The notes under the pieces were generated by a model. It worked only from the letters and a program-made list of their open reading frames with translations. It was not told the DNA's origin and made no database searches. 5,304 nucleotides of DNA from Chromatiales bacterium (GTDB lineage Bacteria > Pseudomonadota > Gammaproteobacteria > JACCYU01), in assembly GCA_031177845.1 (NCBI GenBank), contig JAPSGG010000150.1, positions 1-5,304 of the forward strand, read 5' to 3'. The position numbers and the translations under genes were made by a program. Shown piece after piece: positions 1-5,304 of this stretch (its first letter is position 1; each line of letters begins with the position of its first letter).

Positions 1-26
1 CAGCCATCATCTGGGCGCAGGAGAAC

Positions 27-833
27 ATGATCAAGGCGGAGGTGTTGAGCGTTTCAGGTGGGACGGCGGCGGTGTATTCCGCGCGCGCGCCAGACAAACC
101 GACACCAAGCGAAGACGTGGTGGCGGTCATTCCCTTCGGGCGGGACTGCTGTGTGCTGGCCGTGGCGGACGGTGTAGGCGGACTGCCCGCGGGCGAACAA
201 GCGTCGCGTCTGGCGGTCGATATGTTAAGCGACCGTCTTGCCGCTGCGGCGGGCGATTCTGCATTGCTGATGCTGTCCATTCTGGACGGCATCGACGAGG
301 TCAATCGCGCGCTGCTTGCGCGCGGTCTGGGCGCCGCAACCACGCTGGCGGTGGTTGAGGTGCAGGGCGCCGTCGTTCGCTCGTATCATGTCGGCGATTC
401 GATGATCCTAGTCGCCGGTCAGCGTGGCAAGATCAAGCTGCAGACCGTCGCACATTCGCCGGTCGGTTACGCCGTGGAGGCGGGGCTGCTCGACGAGATG
501 GAGGCGCTGCATCATGAGCATCGCCACGTGGTGTCGAACGTCGTGGGCATCGAGGCCATGCGCATCGAGGTCGGGCCGAGCCTGCGCCTCGCCCGCCATG
601 ACACCTTAGTCATCGCCAGTGACGGTCTGCCTGATAACTTTTATATCGACGAGATCGTCGAGCGTGTGCGCAGCGGGCCCCTGGATGAGGCCGCGCGGCG
701 GCTGATCGAAGACAGCCGGCAACGCATGGAAAGCGAGGGAGATGGCGCGCGACCGGGCCACGCGGACGACTTGAGTTTCATTCTGTTCCGGCCGCGCCGA
801 CGGGCGGCCGAGGAGACACATGATGATGGCTGA
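27..833 (+). CDS. PP2C-family protein serine/threonine phosphatase
   Basis: A 268-residue single-domain PP2C (PPM) phosphatase, predicted to be cytoplasmic: no signal peptide or membrane segment is visible. Family enzymes remove phosphate from Ser/Thr using two Mn/Mg ions. The metal-site motifs are present in order: an acidic pair E29-D30, VADGVGG with D48-G49, GAATTLAVVEV near 102-112, the VGDS turn at 122-125, ASDGL with D199, and HADDLSF with D247-D248. The length is typical of a stand-alone bacterial PP2C catalytic domain. The ATG at 27 follows AGGAG at 19-23 with only 3 nt spacing, and the frame stays open to the window edge, so an upstream start cannot be excluded. The 3' end overlaps the PilZ gene, suggesting translational coupling. 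No partner kinase is visible in the window, so the substrate is unknown. Family assignment is secure; the role is inferred. Confidence 0.9.
   Translation: MIKAEVLSVSGGTAAVYSARAPDKPTPSEDVVAVIPFGRDCCVLAVADGVGGLPAGEQASRLAVDMLSDRLAAAAGDSALLMLSILDGIDEVNRALLARGLGAATTLAVVEVQGAVVRSYHVGDSMILVAGQRGKIKLQTVAHSPVGYAVEAGLLDEMEALHHEHRHVVSNVVGIEAMRIEVGPSLRLARHDTLVIASDGLPDNFYIDEIVERVRSGPLDEAARRLIEDSRQRMESEGDGARPGHADDLSFILFRPRRRAAEETHDDG
811..815 (+). promoter_or_regulatory. Ribosome binding site for the PilZ gene, inside the PP2C gene
   Basis: AGGAG lies within the last codons of the phosphatase gene. Three consecutive in-frame ATG codons follow at 820, 823 and 826, with spacings of 4, 7 and 10 nt. The 823 start has the most usual spacing, but all three give essentially the same protein. 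Confidence 0.6.
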
Positions 834-1254
834 CAAGGCAAGAAGGGCCTATATCAGACATCCGTCCAACATCCCAATCACGATTGCCAGTGCCGACCAC
901 GATGCTCCGGAGCAGCGTTCGCTCCACAACGTCAGCTTCGGTGGGTTGTCCTGCGGTTTCGAGACGTACGTTGAGCCGGGCACCATCATCTGGTTGAACA
1001 TTCCGCTGGTCAAGCCCCCATTCAGCGCAAAGGGCAGGGTGGTGTGGTGCCAATGGCATGCCGATGGGTATGAGCTTGGCGTCGAGTTCATGAATGCCGA
1101 GGACGCATTTCGAGTGCGCATGGTCGAGCAGATCTGCCACATTGAACATTACCGGCAGCGGGTGCGCGTGACCGAAAGGCGCGAACTGAGCGCGGAGCAG
1201 GCCGCGCGCGAGTGGATCAGCCGCTTTGCGGCGAATTTTCCCAATCCTCAATAG
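820..1254 (+). CDS. PilZ-domain protein, predicted c-di-GMP receptor
   Basis: A 144-residue protein consisting of one PilZ domain with a helical C-terminal extension. Both c-di-GMP contact motifs of the family are present: RxxxR at R9-R13, and the N/D-x-S-x-x-G motif as N37, S39 and G42. The strand GRVVWC (72-77) and the segment ELGVEF (85-90) fit the PilZ beta-barrel. Residues 95-144 are charged and probably alpha-helical. No membrane segment is seen, so it should act in the cytoplasm, changing conformation or partner when c-di-GMP binds. The start is one of three adjacent ATGs (820, 823 or 826). It overlaps the phosphatase gene by 8-14 bp, pointing to co-translation. The output (motility, polysaccharide, attachment) cannot be told from the sequence. 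Family and ligand-binding residues are clear; the partner is unknown. Confidence 0.9.
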   Translation: MMMADKARRAYIRHPSNIPITIASADHDAPEQRSLHNVSFGGLSCGFETYVEPGTIIWLNIPLVKPPFSAKGRVVWCQWHADGYELGVEFMNAEDAFRVRMVEQICHIEHYRQRVRVTERRELSAEQAAREWISRFAANFPNPQ

Positions 1255-1297
1255 GGGCCAGATCAGGGGCTAGGATGAGACGAAGTGACGGATGGCT

Positions 1298-1891
1298 TTA
1301 AGGTCCTGAACGCCTGGTTCGATTTCTGGACAACTCAAACCGGCGCACTTCGACTCGCCAGCCCCTATCGGCAGCCGACAGGATCAGGCAAGATGGACCA
1401 CCGTAGGTCCGTACGCGACCGGCGGCGCCGGGATTCAGTACCCAAGGAAGAGTGTCGCAATCGCACGCGAGCCGATGCGAGTGGCCGTAAACGATCGCAC
1501 GTGCTGCGGGAAACTCTCGGCGCAATAGCTGGTGGCGGCGTGATGCCGGCGTATGCTGGTCACCGTGTAATACCACTAAGTGACCCCCCGGTAGTGCCAG
1601 CGTTGCAACTCGCTCAAGGCTGGCCAGCTGCGCACGCTCGCTATCTGGCCAGACGGCCGGCTCGTCGTTGTTGCCGCGCACCGCGATGGTGACGCCCAGC
1701 CGTGGTGCAAGGGCTTCCAACGCAGCCGCTCCCCCGACATCGCCGGCGTGAACCGCGACATCGCAGCGGCTGACCTCCGCCGCCACGCGCAGATCGACAT
1801 AACCGTGGGTATCGCCGAGCAACGCAACTCGCACATGATCAAGGGTCGCGAGTTTGGCCATGAATCGACTATAAGGAGTTTTGAGCGCCAT
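1298..1891 (-). CDS. YfcE-like calcineurin-fold metallophosphoesterase
   Basis: A 197-residue dinuclear-metal phosphoesterase of the small YfcE/MJ0936 type. The signature blocks are all present in order: GDTHG (D27, H29), HAGDVG (D51), RGNND (N74, D76), LHGD (H109), YGHSH (H137, H139), then NPGAAGR near 153-159. This full set predicts an active phosphodiesterase or phosphatase in the cytoplasm; the natural substrate of such proteins is often unknown. The ATG at 1891 is preceded on the minus strand by AAGAGG (plus-strand 1900-1905) at 8 nt. An alternative start, Met11 at 1861, has no visible ribosome site and would remove ten poorly conserved residues. The gene converges on the PilZ gene with a 43-bp gap in which I see no clear terminator. 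It is head-to-head with the radical SAM gene and overlaps it by two bases. Confidence 0.9.
   Translation of the reverse strand: MALKTPYSRFMAKLATLDHVRVALLGDTHGYVDLRVAAEVSRCDVAVHAGDVGGAAALEALAPRLGVTIAVRGNNDEPAVWPDSERAQLASLERVATLALPGGHLVVLHGDQHTPASRRHQLLRREFPAARAIVYGHSHRLACDCDTLPWVLNPGAAGRVRTYGGPSCLILSAADRGWRVEVRRFELSRNRTRRSGP
1873..1878 (+). promoter_or_regulatory. Ribosome binding site deciding the radical SAM start
   Basis: AAGGAG lies 11 nt before the ATG at 1890 but only 2 nt before the in-frame TTG at 1881. This favours the ATG. The site falls inside the first codons of the opposing metallophosphoesterase gene. Confidence 0.55.
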
Positions 1892-1893
1892 GG
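1888..1893. other. CCATGG palindrome carrying both divergent start codons
   Basis: The plus-strand ATG at 1890-1892 (radical SAM) and the minus-strand ATG at 1891-1889 (metallophosphoesterase) share this palindrome. Each has a Shine-Dalgarno-like purine run lying inside the other gene: AAGGAG at 1873-1878 for the plus strand, and AAGAGG (plus-strand 1900-1905) for the minus strand. There is no non-coding space for promoters between the two genes. Confidence 0.6.
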
Positions 1894-3332
1894 TACACGC
1901 CTCTTGTCCACAATCCCCGAAGGCCCTGGGCCCCGATCACAAGTCATGCGCGGCGCTCAGGGTCGTGCTGATCAACCCCTACGAAATCGGGCGCCAGCCG
2001 TTCGCGCTCGCCGAGGCCGCTGCATGGCTGCGGCAACGCGGCTGCGAGGTGACGTGTATAGAACTCTCGCAACAGCGGCTCACCGCCGATGCGCTGGTGG
2101 GAGCGCGTCTGGTGGCCTTGTTTCTGGGCATGCACACGGCCACACGGATCGCGATCGAGGCATTGCCGCGTATCCGCCGCCTCGCGCCTAGCGCGCACCT
2201 GTGCGCTTACGGCCTGTACGCGCCCGTGAACGCCGCATATCTGCGTGCGCAGGGGATAGAGACCATACTAGGTGGCGAACCTGAAGCAGGCCTGCTGGAG
2301 CTGGCGGATCACCTACAGCAAGAGAAGGCGGCGCCTCTAACTCCTACACAGAGGGTTGCATTTATCAAGCCGGACCGCAGCGCCTTGCCGCCGCTGTCGA
2401 GTTACGCGCATCTGCGCATGCCGGACGGTGCGCGCAAAACCGCAGGGTTCACCGAAGCCACGCGCGGCTGCAAACACCTGTGCCGGCATTGCCCAGTGGT
2501 GCCGGTGTACCAGGGAAGATTCCGCGCGGTACCGCTCGGCATAGTGATGGAGGACATACGCCAGCAGGTCGCGCAAGGCGCGCAGCACATCTCATTCGGC
2601 GATCCGGATTTCCTGAACGGGCCCATGCATGCCCTGCGCATCGCGCGTGCGCTGCATGCAGAGTTCCCGGCTATCAGCTTCGATGCGACCATCAAGATTC
2701 AGCACCTGCTGCAGCACCAGGCTACGCTGCCGGAACTCAAACGTGCGGGTTTGCTGTTCGTAACCTCCGCGGTGGAGGCGGTCGATGACCGCATTCTTGA
2801 GTTTCTTGACAAAAACCATACCCGCGCCGACTTCGTACGTGTCGTGGGGATATTGCGGGGGCTAGACATCGCATTATCGCCAACGTTTATACCGTTCACG
2901 CCCTGGACTACGTTGGATGGCTACATCGAACTGCTCAGCATGCTGGTCGAGCTCAAGCTGATAGAAAGCGTTGCACCCGTACAGCTTGGTATCCGTCTGC
3001 TGGTGCCTGAAGGTTCTTATCTGCTGAAGCTCGAGGGCTTCCGAAGCGGCCTCGGTGACTTCGATCCCGAAATCCTGGGATATCGGTGGAGCCATCCAGA
3101 CCCGCGGGTCGACGCGTTACAGCGCGAGGTGATGACGGTGGTCGAAGCAGCCGACAGGCGTCGGCTAAGCCGTCGCGAGGCATTCGCAGCGATCTGGCAA
3201 CTGGCGCACGACGCGACACGACGCGCAGCTCCGACCCTGGATATTGCCGATCCGGGCAGCGCCATCCCGACAATGTCGGAAAACTGGTACTGCTGCGCGG
3301 AGCCGACCGAGCAGCAGCTGCAGCAGTTTTGA
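1890..3332 (+). CDS. CCAEP-tail B12-binding-type radical SAM protein
   Basis: A 480-residue cytoplasmic protein. Residues about 20-150 form a Rossmann-like B12-binding-type domain (RVVLINP at 24-30, GGEPE at 128-132) without the DxHxxG base-off cobalamin motif. The radical SAM domain follows: TRGCKHLCRHC gives CxxxCxxC at C194, C198 and C201 for the 4Fe-4S cluster, with HISFGDPDF near 233-241. The C-terminus carries NWYCCAEP, with vicinal C468-C469 encoded TGC TGC. From memory this is the hallmark of NCBI's 'CUAEP/CCAEP-tail radical SAM (seleno)protein' family, in which the second Cys can be selenocysteine; length and domain order fit. The ATG at 1890 is preferred over TTG 1881 on ribosome-site spacing. 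The reaction and substrate are unknown to me. The Cys pair suggests redox or metal/metalloid chemistry (inference). No precursor peptide or transporter is seen nearby. It stands alone as a plus-strand unit, convergent with the DUF4168 gene. Confidence 0.88.
   Translation: MVHASCPQSPKALGPDHKSCAALRVVLINPYEIGRQPFALAEAAAWLRQRGCEVTCIELSQQRLTADALVGARLVALFLGMHTATRIAIEALPRIRRLAPSAHLCAYGLYAPVNAAYLRAQGIETILGGEPEAGLLELADHLQQEKAAPLTPTQRVAFIKPDRSALPPLSSYAHLRMPDGARKTAGFTEATRGCKHLCRHCPVVPVYQGRFRAVPLGIVMEDIRQQVAQGAQHISFGDPDFLNGPMHALRIARALHAEFPAISFDATIKIQHLLQHQATLPELKRAGLLFVTSAVEAVDDRILEFLDKNHTRADFVRVVGILRGLDIALSPTFIPFTPWTTLDGYIELLSMLVELKLIESVAPVQLGIRLLVPEGSYLLKLEGFRSGLGDFDPEILGYRWSHPDPRVDALQREVMTVVEAADRRRLSRREAFAAIWQLAHDATRRAAPTLDIADPGSAIPTMSENWYCCAEPTEQQLQQF
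3290..3326 (+). other. Potential hairpin overlapping the Cys-Cys codons
   Basis: CTGCTGC at 3290-3296, which contains the two tail Cys codons, can pair with either of two GCAGCAG copies at 3311-3317 (14-nt loop) or 3320-3326 (23-nt loop). The second copy is followed by TTTT at 3327-3330, which runs into the stop codon. It could be a weak transcription terminator, a remnant of a selenocysteine-type element, or a by-product of Ala/Gln codon choice. The pairing is visible; any function is inferred. Confidence 0.3.
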
Positions 3333-3357
3333 AGATTATCGGGGAAGGACGGATTCC

Positions 3358-3389
3358 AAAAACAAGAACGCCCACTCGCGGCGGGCGCT
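3358..3389 (-). terminator. Intrinsic terminator for the DUF4168 gene
   Basis: On the minus strand AGCGCCC and GGGCGTT (plus-strand 3383-3389 and 3367-3373) form a 7-bp stem with one G-U pair and a 9-nt loop, followed by CTTGTTTTT. It lies about 45 nt beyond the DUF4168 stop. The T-tract is on the minus strand only, so it does not serve the radical SAM gene in the same form. Confidence 0.6.
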
Positions 3390-3394
3390 GTCGC

Positions 3395-3420
3395 AAAACA
3401 CGGCAGAGGGGCTGCTGTGT
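3395..3420 (-). terminator. Second, weaker terminator-like hairpin
   Basis: ACACGGCAG (3398-3406) and CTGCTGTGT (3412-3420) can pair around a 5-base loop. On the minus strand the stem has one C-A mismatch and is followed by TTTT. It sits only 12 nt after the DUF4168 stop and forms a tandem with the stronger terminator further on. Confidence 0.4.
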
Positions 3421-3432
3421 CCGGCGCGCCTA

Positions 3433-3864
3433 TCAGTTAGGGGCTTGCCGGGTCCTCTCGTTGATCTTCCCAATCACCCTCTTCTGTAGCACGGGGTCTT
3501 GCTGCACGGCCGCGTTGACCTGCTGGAATTCCTCCACCGAGAGATCTTCCGCGTGAATGGCATCGACCAGTTCACTGTTCATCTTCTGCTGAATTCTTTC
3601 GATATCGTCCATGGTCTTGGCACCATCGACCTCCTTTAAGTATTTGTCCTGAATCTCCCTGGCCTTGACATTGACATTCGCGAATTTATCCAGGTGCTCG
3701 TCCGTGACATCCGCCGGGTTCATGGCTTGAGGCTGGTCCTGGGGAATCTGCTGTGGCGCGCCTGCCTGGCCGGTTCCCTCGGCGTAGGCCGCGGGCGCGG
3801 TGCTCAAGCCCAGGATTAAGGCCAGTGCGAGCAAGCTGCTTGTACTGCGGAATTTAAGTAACAT
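3433..3864 (-). CDS. Exported DUF4168-domain protein
   Basis: A 143-residue precursor. Residues 1-28 form a Sec signal peptide: a basic start (K4, R6), a hydrophobic core LLALALILGL, and an AYA-EG cleavage site after residue 28. A Pro/Gln-rich linker (about 29-50) leads into a mostly helical domain at 51-136 resembling DUF4168, with VTDEHLDKFA, the IQQKMNSELVDAI helix, LSVEEFQQVNAAVQQDP, and a basic end. The mature protein should be periplasmic or surface-associated; it has no catalytic motif and no lipobox. DUF4168 has no function that I know of. The ATG at 3864 has a strong AAGGAG (plus-strand 3870-3875) 5 nt upstream. It is a single-gene unit ending at the hairpins beyond its stop. The family call is from memory of the conserved helices. 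Confidence 0.82.
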   Translation of the reverse strand: MLLKFRSTSSLLALALILGLSTAPAAYAEGTGQAGAPQQIPQDQPQAMNPADVTDEHLDKFANVNVKAREIQDKYLKEVDGAKTMDDIERIQQKMNSELVDAIHAEDLSVEEFQQVNAAVQQDPVLQKRVIGKINERTRQAPN

Positions 3865-3993
3865 TAGCGCTCCTTAAGTTGATTGCAAGAGTAAGCCTGA
3901 TGCTCCGACTCCGTAACGCGAGCCGCGCCGAAGCCAAGCACGCGCACGGCAGGCAGTTGAGTTTGGATCCGTCTCGCCTTCAGTAGTTCGATT
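3865..3993. promoter_or_regulatory. Divergent intergenic region between the DUF4168 and FAH genes
   Basis: This 129-bp gap is the only divergent non-coding space in the window and must hold promoters for both neighbours, unless they lie in coding DNA. The minus-strand ribosome site (3870-3875) is clear. I could not find a convincing sigma-70 -35/-10 pair on either strand, nor a ribosome site before the FAH gene. TTGAGT at 3957 is a weak -35-like match without a good -10. Confidence 0.4.
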
Positions 3994-4902
3994 ATGCGGC
4001 TCGTTACCTACGACTACAAACAACATCGGCACCTCGCCGTGTTGGTGGGAGAGATGCTGATCATTCCGTCGCTGATCGGCGACTGGCCGGACGAGGCGGA
4101 TGGCATGCTCGCATTGATCGAAGGCGGGCCGGAACTGCTGGTACGGCTGCGCCGGCTGACAACCAACGCGCCGGCCGCAAGCCGTGTCCTTTGGGATCCG
4201 ATCCGGGTTGCAGCCCCTATTCCCAGACCGCGCAAGAACCTCATGTGCCTGGGCTGGAATTATGTTGATCACGCCAAGGAATCCGCAGCGGCGTCCAAGC
4301 GTAACTACAAACTGCCTGAGTATCCAGTGGTATTCACCAAGGCGGTCACCAGTATTACCGGACCGTACGCGGACATCCCCTTTGATGCGCGGGTCTCGGG
4401 TCAACTCGACTGGGAAGTGGAACTGGGTGTGATCATCGGCACCGGTGGCCGGGGCATCGAGGTGAAGGATGCCTTGAAGCACGTTTTCGGCTACACCGCG
4501 ATCAATGATGTGTCGGCGCGGGACATTCAATCGCGCCACAAGCAGTTCTTTCTGGGTAAGAGTCTGGATGAAAGCTCTCCGATGGGACCTTGCATCGTCA
4601 CCGCTGACGAGATTCCCGACCCGCAGAAGCTGATCCTGCGCTGCTGGGTCAATGGTGCGCTCAAGCAGGAATCCAATACGGAGTTGCAGATTTTCGACGT
4701 GGCGACCACCATCTCGATCCTGTCGCAGAGCTTAACGCTGGAGCCCGGCGATATCATCGCCACCGGCACGCCGAGCGGCGTCGGCTTTGCGCGCACGCCG
4801 CCCGAATTCCTCAATCCTGGCGACGTGGTGGAATGCGAAGTCGAGGGTATCGGCAGGCTCAGGAACAGGATCGTTGCACGTCAGAAATCTTCACCGGCCT
4901 GA
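3994..4902 (+). CDS. Fumarylacetoacetate hydrolase (FAH) family protein
   Basis: A 302-residue cytoplasmic enzyme of the COG0179 type (2-hydroxyhepta-2,4-diene-1,7-dioate isomerase / acylpyruvase / oxaloacetate decarboxylase group). Residues 1-75 are the small variable N-terminal domain. The catalytic fold begins at KNLMCLGWNY (81-90). The His-Glu dyad appears as H93 and E96 in VDHAKES. The divalent-metal ligands are E141 and E143 (DWEVELG) and D172 (NDVSARD). K189 lies in LGKSLDE, and the GDIIATGTPSGVG substrate loop is at 252-264. All key residues are present, so it should be an active Mg/Mn enzyme that hydrolyses, decarboxylates or isomerises a 2-oxo acid derivative. The family is too promiscuous to name the substrate, and no aromatic degradation genes flank it. 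ATG 3994 is the first start codon after an in-frame stop at 3958, but no ribosome site precedes it. The MtfA-like gene follows 35 nt downstream on the same strand. Confidence 0.9.
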   Translation: MRLVTYDYKQHRHLAVLVGEMLIIPSLIGDWPDEADGMLALIEGGPELLVRLRRLTTNAPAASRVLWDPIRVAAPIPRPRKNLMCLGWNYVDHAKESAAASKRNYKLPEYPVVFTKAVTSITGPYADIPFDARVSGQLDWEVELGVIIGTGGRGIEVKDALKHVFGYTAINDVSARDIQSRHKQFFLGKSLDESSPMGPCIVTADEIPDPQKLILRCWVNGALKQESNTELQIFDVATTISILSQSLTLEPGDIIATGTPSGVGFARTPPEFLNPGDVVECEVEGIGRLRNRIVARQKSSPA

Positions 4903-4937
4903 CCTGTTGGTGCCGCACAAGCTCCGAGATTGGACGA

Positions 4938-5303
4938 ATGTGGAGCTACAGTCGCTGGCGCCGCCGCAGAATCCTAGCCAATAACCGAATCTCTGAGCGA
5001 GATTGGCAAGCCGCGCTCGCACGTTTGCCGCTGCTGGACCGATTGTCGTCGGAAGACCACGCACGCCTGCGAGAGCTCGCGGTGCTGTTTCTGCACCAAA
5101 AGACGTTCGCCGGCGCGGGCGGCCTGGAGGTGACGGAAAACATGCGGCTGATCATCTCCTTGCAGGCCTGTCTGCCAGTCCTGAATCTCGGGCTTGAGTG
5201 GTACCGGGGCTGGTTTTCAATCATCGTCTATCCAGGCGGCTTTGTACCCAGCCACACCTATGCGGATGATGCGGGCGTGGTCTACACGACGGAGGAGCCA
5301 TGA
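4938..5303 (+). CDS. MtfA-like (peptidase M90) protein, N-terminal half, interrupted at window edge
   Basis: The 121 residues match the N-terminal half of the MtfA/DgsA anti-repressor family of zinc metallopeptidases. Matching parts are an Arg-rich start (WRRRR), ISERDWQAALARLPLL, an RLRELAVLFLHQK stretch, ACLPVLNLGLEWYRGW (77-92), and IIVYPGGFV (95-103). In E. coli, MtfA binds the glucose repressor Mlc and has peptidase activity. Family members run to roughly 250 residues or more, with an HExxH zinc site in the second half. Here the frame meets TGA at 5301-5303 before that site. ATG 4938 was chosen because the conserved N-terminal pattern begins there. The longer frame from 4833 would overlap the FAH gene by 70 bp with unrelated-looking residues. 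The ribosome site is weak (GGA at 4932-4934). The gene could be truncated, frameshifted or split; the window ends one base later. Family assignment is strong; intactness is undecided. Confidence 0.75.
   Translation: MWSYSRWRRRRILANNRISERDWQAALARLPLLDRLSSEDHARLRELAVLFLHQKTFAGAGGLEVTENMRLIISLQACLPVLNLGLEWYRGWFSIIVYPGGFVPSHTYADDAGVVYTTEEP
5291..5302 (+). other. Possible ribosome site and ATG overlapping the MtfA-like stop
   Basis: GGAGG at 5291-5295 lies 4 nt before an ATG at 5300-5302, which overlaps the TGA at 5301-5303 in an ATGA arrangement. This could start a downstream gene or the second half of the split MtfA-like protein. Only one complete codon falls in the window. Confidence 0.3.
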
Positions 5304-5304
5304 C

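Noticed and set aside
1..30. Possible 3' end of an upstream gene, stopping at TGA 28-30 in an ATGA overlap with the PP2C start
   Set aside because: Only nine codons are visible and more than one frame is open across this stretch, so it cannot be supported.
778..1251. 157-residue open frame on the minus strand opposite the PilZ gene
   Set aside because: It is a shadow of a gene with intact c-di-GMP motifs and shows no family features.
1251..1370. ATAGGGGC near 1251 and GCCCCTAT near 1363 as an inverted repeat
   Set aside because: Eight bases about 110 bp apart, with one arm inside the phosphoesterase gene; expected by chance in GC-rich DNA.
1881..1889. TTG start for the radical SAM gene, adding three residues
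   Set aside because: The AAGGAG site would be only 2 nt away, whereas the ATG at 1890 has a usable 11-nt spacing.
1285..2191. Plus-strand open frames across the phosphoesterase gene
   Set aside because: Composition is Arg/Ala/Pro-rich with no domain motif, while the minus strand has all metallophosphoesterase signature blocks.
3086..3556. Plus-strand open frame spanning the radical SAM end and the DUF4168 gene
   Set aside because: It runs through two well-supported genes in other frames and across the terminator hairpins; no recognisable domain.
3874..4539. 221-residue open frame on the minus strand opposite the FAH gene
   Set aside because: It is antisense to a well-conserved enzyme, shows no recognisable motif, and reflects high GC.
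4833..4937. Longer N-terminus for the MtfA-like protein from ATG 4833
   Set aside because: It overlaps the FAH gene by 70 bp, and its residues look like FAH DNA read out of frame; family similarity starts at ATG 4938.

Overview
The window is GC-rich, densely coded bacterial chromosomal DNA. Protein families and sequence style point to a proteobacterium, most likely a gamma- or betaproteobacterium. This rests on family resemblance only, since there is no rRNA or other taxonomic marker. I see no tRNA or rRNA genes, insertion sequences, CRISPR arrays or long repeats.

Layout, left to right. (1) 27-1254, plus strand: a PP2C-type protein serine/threonine phosphatase and a PilZ-domain protein (predicted c-di-GMP receptor), overlapping by a few codons and probably translated together as a small signalling operon. 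(2) 1298-1891, minus strand: a YfcE-like calcineurin-fold metallophosphoesterase, convergent with the PilZ gene. (3) 1890-3332, plus strand: a radical SAM enzyme with an N-terminal B12-binding-like domain and a C-terminal Cys-Cys-Ala-Glu-Pro tail. The tail places it in the CUAEP/CCAEP-tail radical SAM family, which I recall has selenocysteine in some members. Its start codon and that of the metallophosphoesterase lie in the same six-base palindrome, read in opposite directions. (4) 3433-3864, minus strand: a small exported DUF4168 protein with terminator-like hairpins just beyond its stop. (5) 3994-4902, plus strand: a fumarylacetoacetate hydrolase (FAH) family enzyme with a complete active-site set. 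(6) 4938-5303, plus strand: the N-terminal half of an MtfA-like (peptidase M90) protein. It reaches a TGA one base before the window end, ahead of the HExxH zinc site the family needs; an ATG overlaps that stop.

The genes do not form one obvious pathway. The best supported functional unit is the PP2C-PilZ pair (protein phosphorylation plus c-di-GMP signalling). The most interesting items are the CCAEP-tail radical SAM enzyme of unknown reaction, the head-to-head start-codon palindrome that ties it to the phosphoesterase, and the interrupted MtfA-like gene at the right edge.
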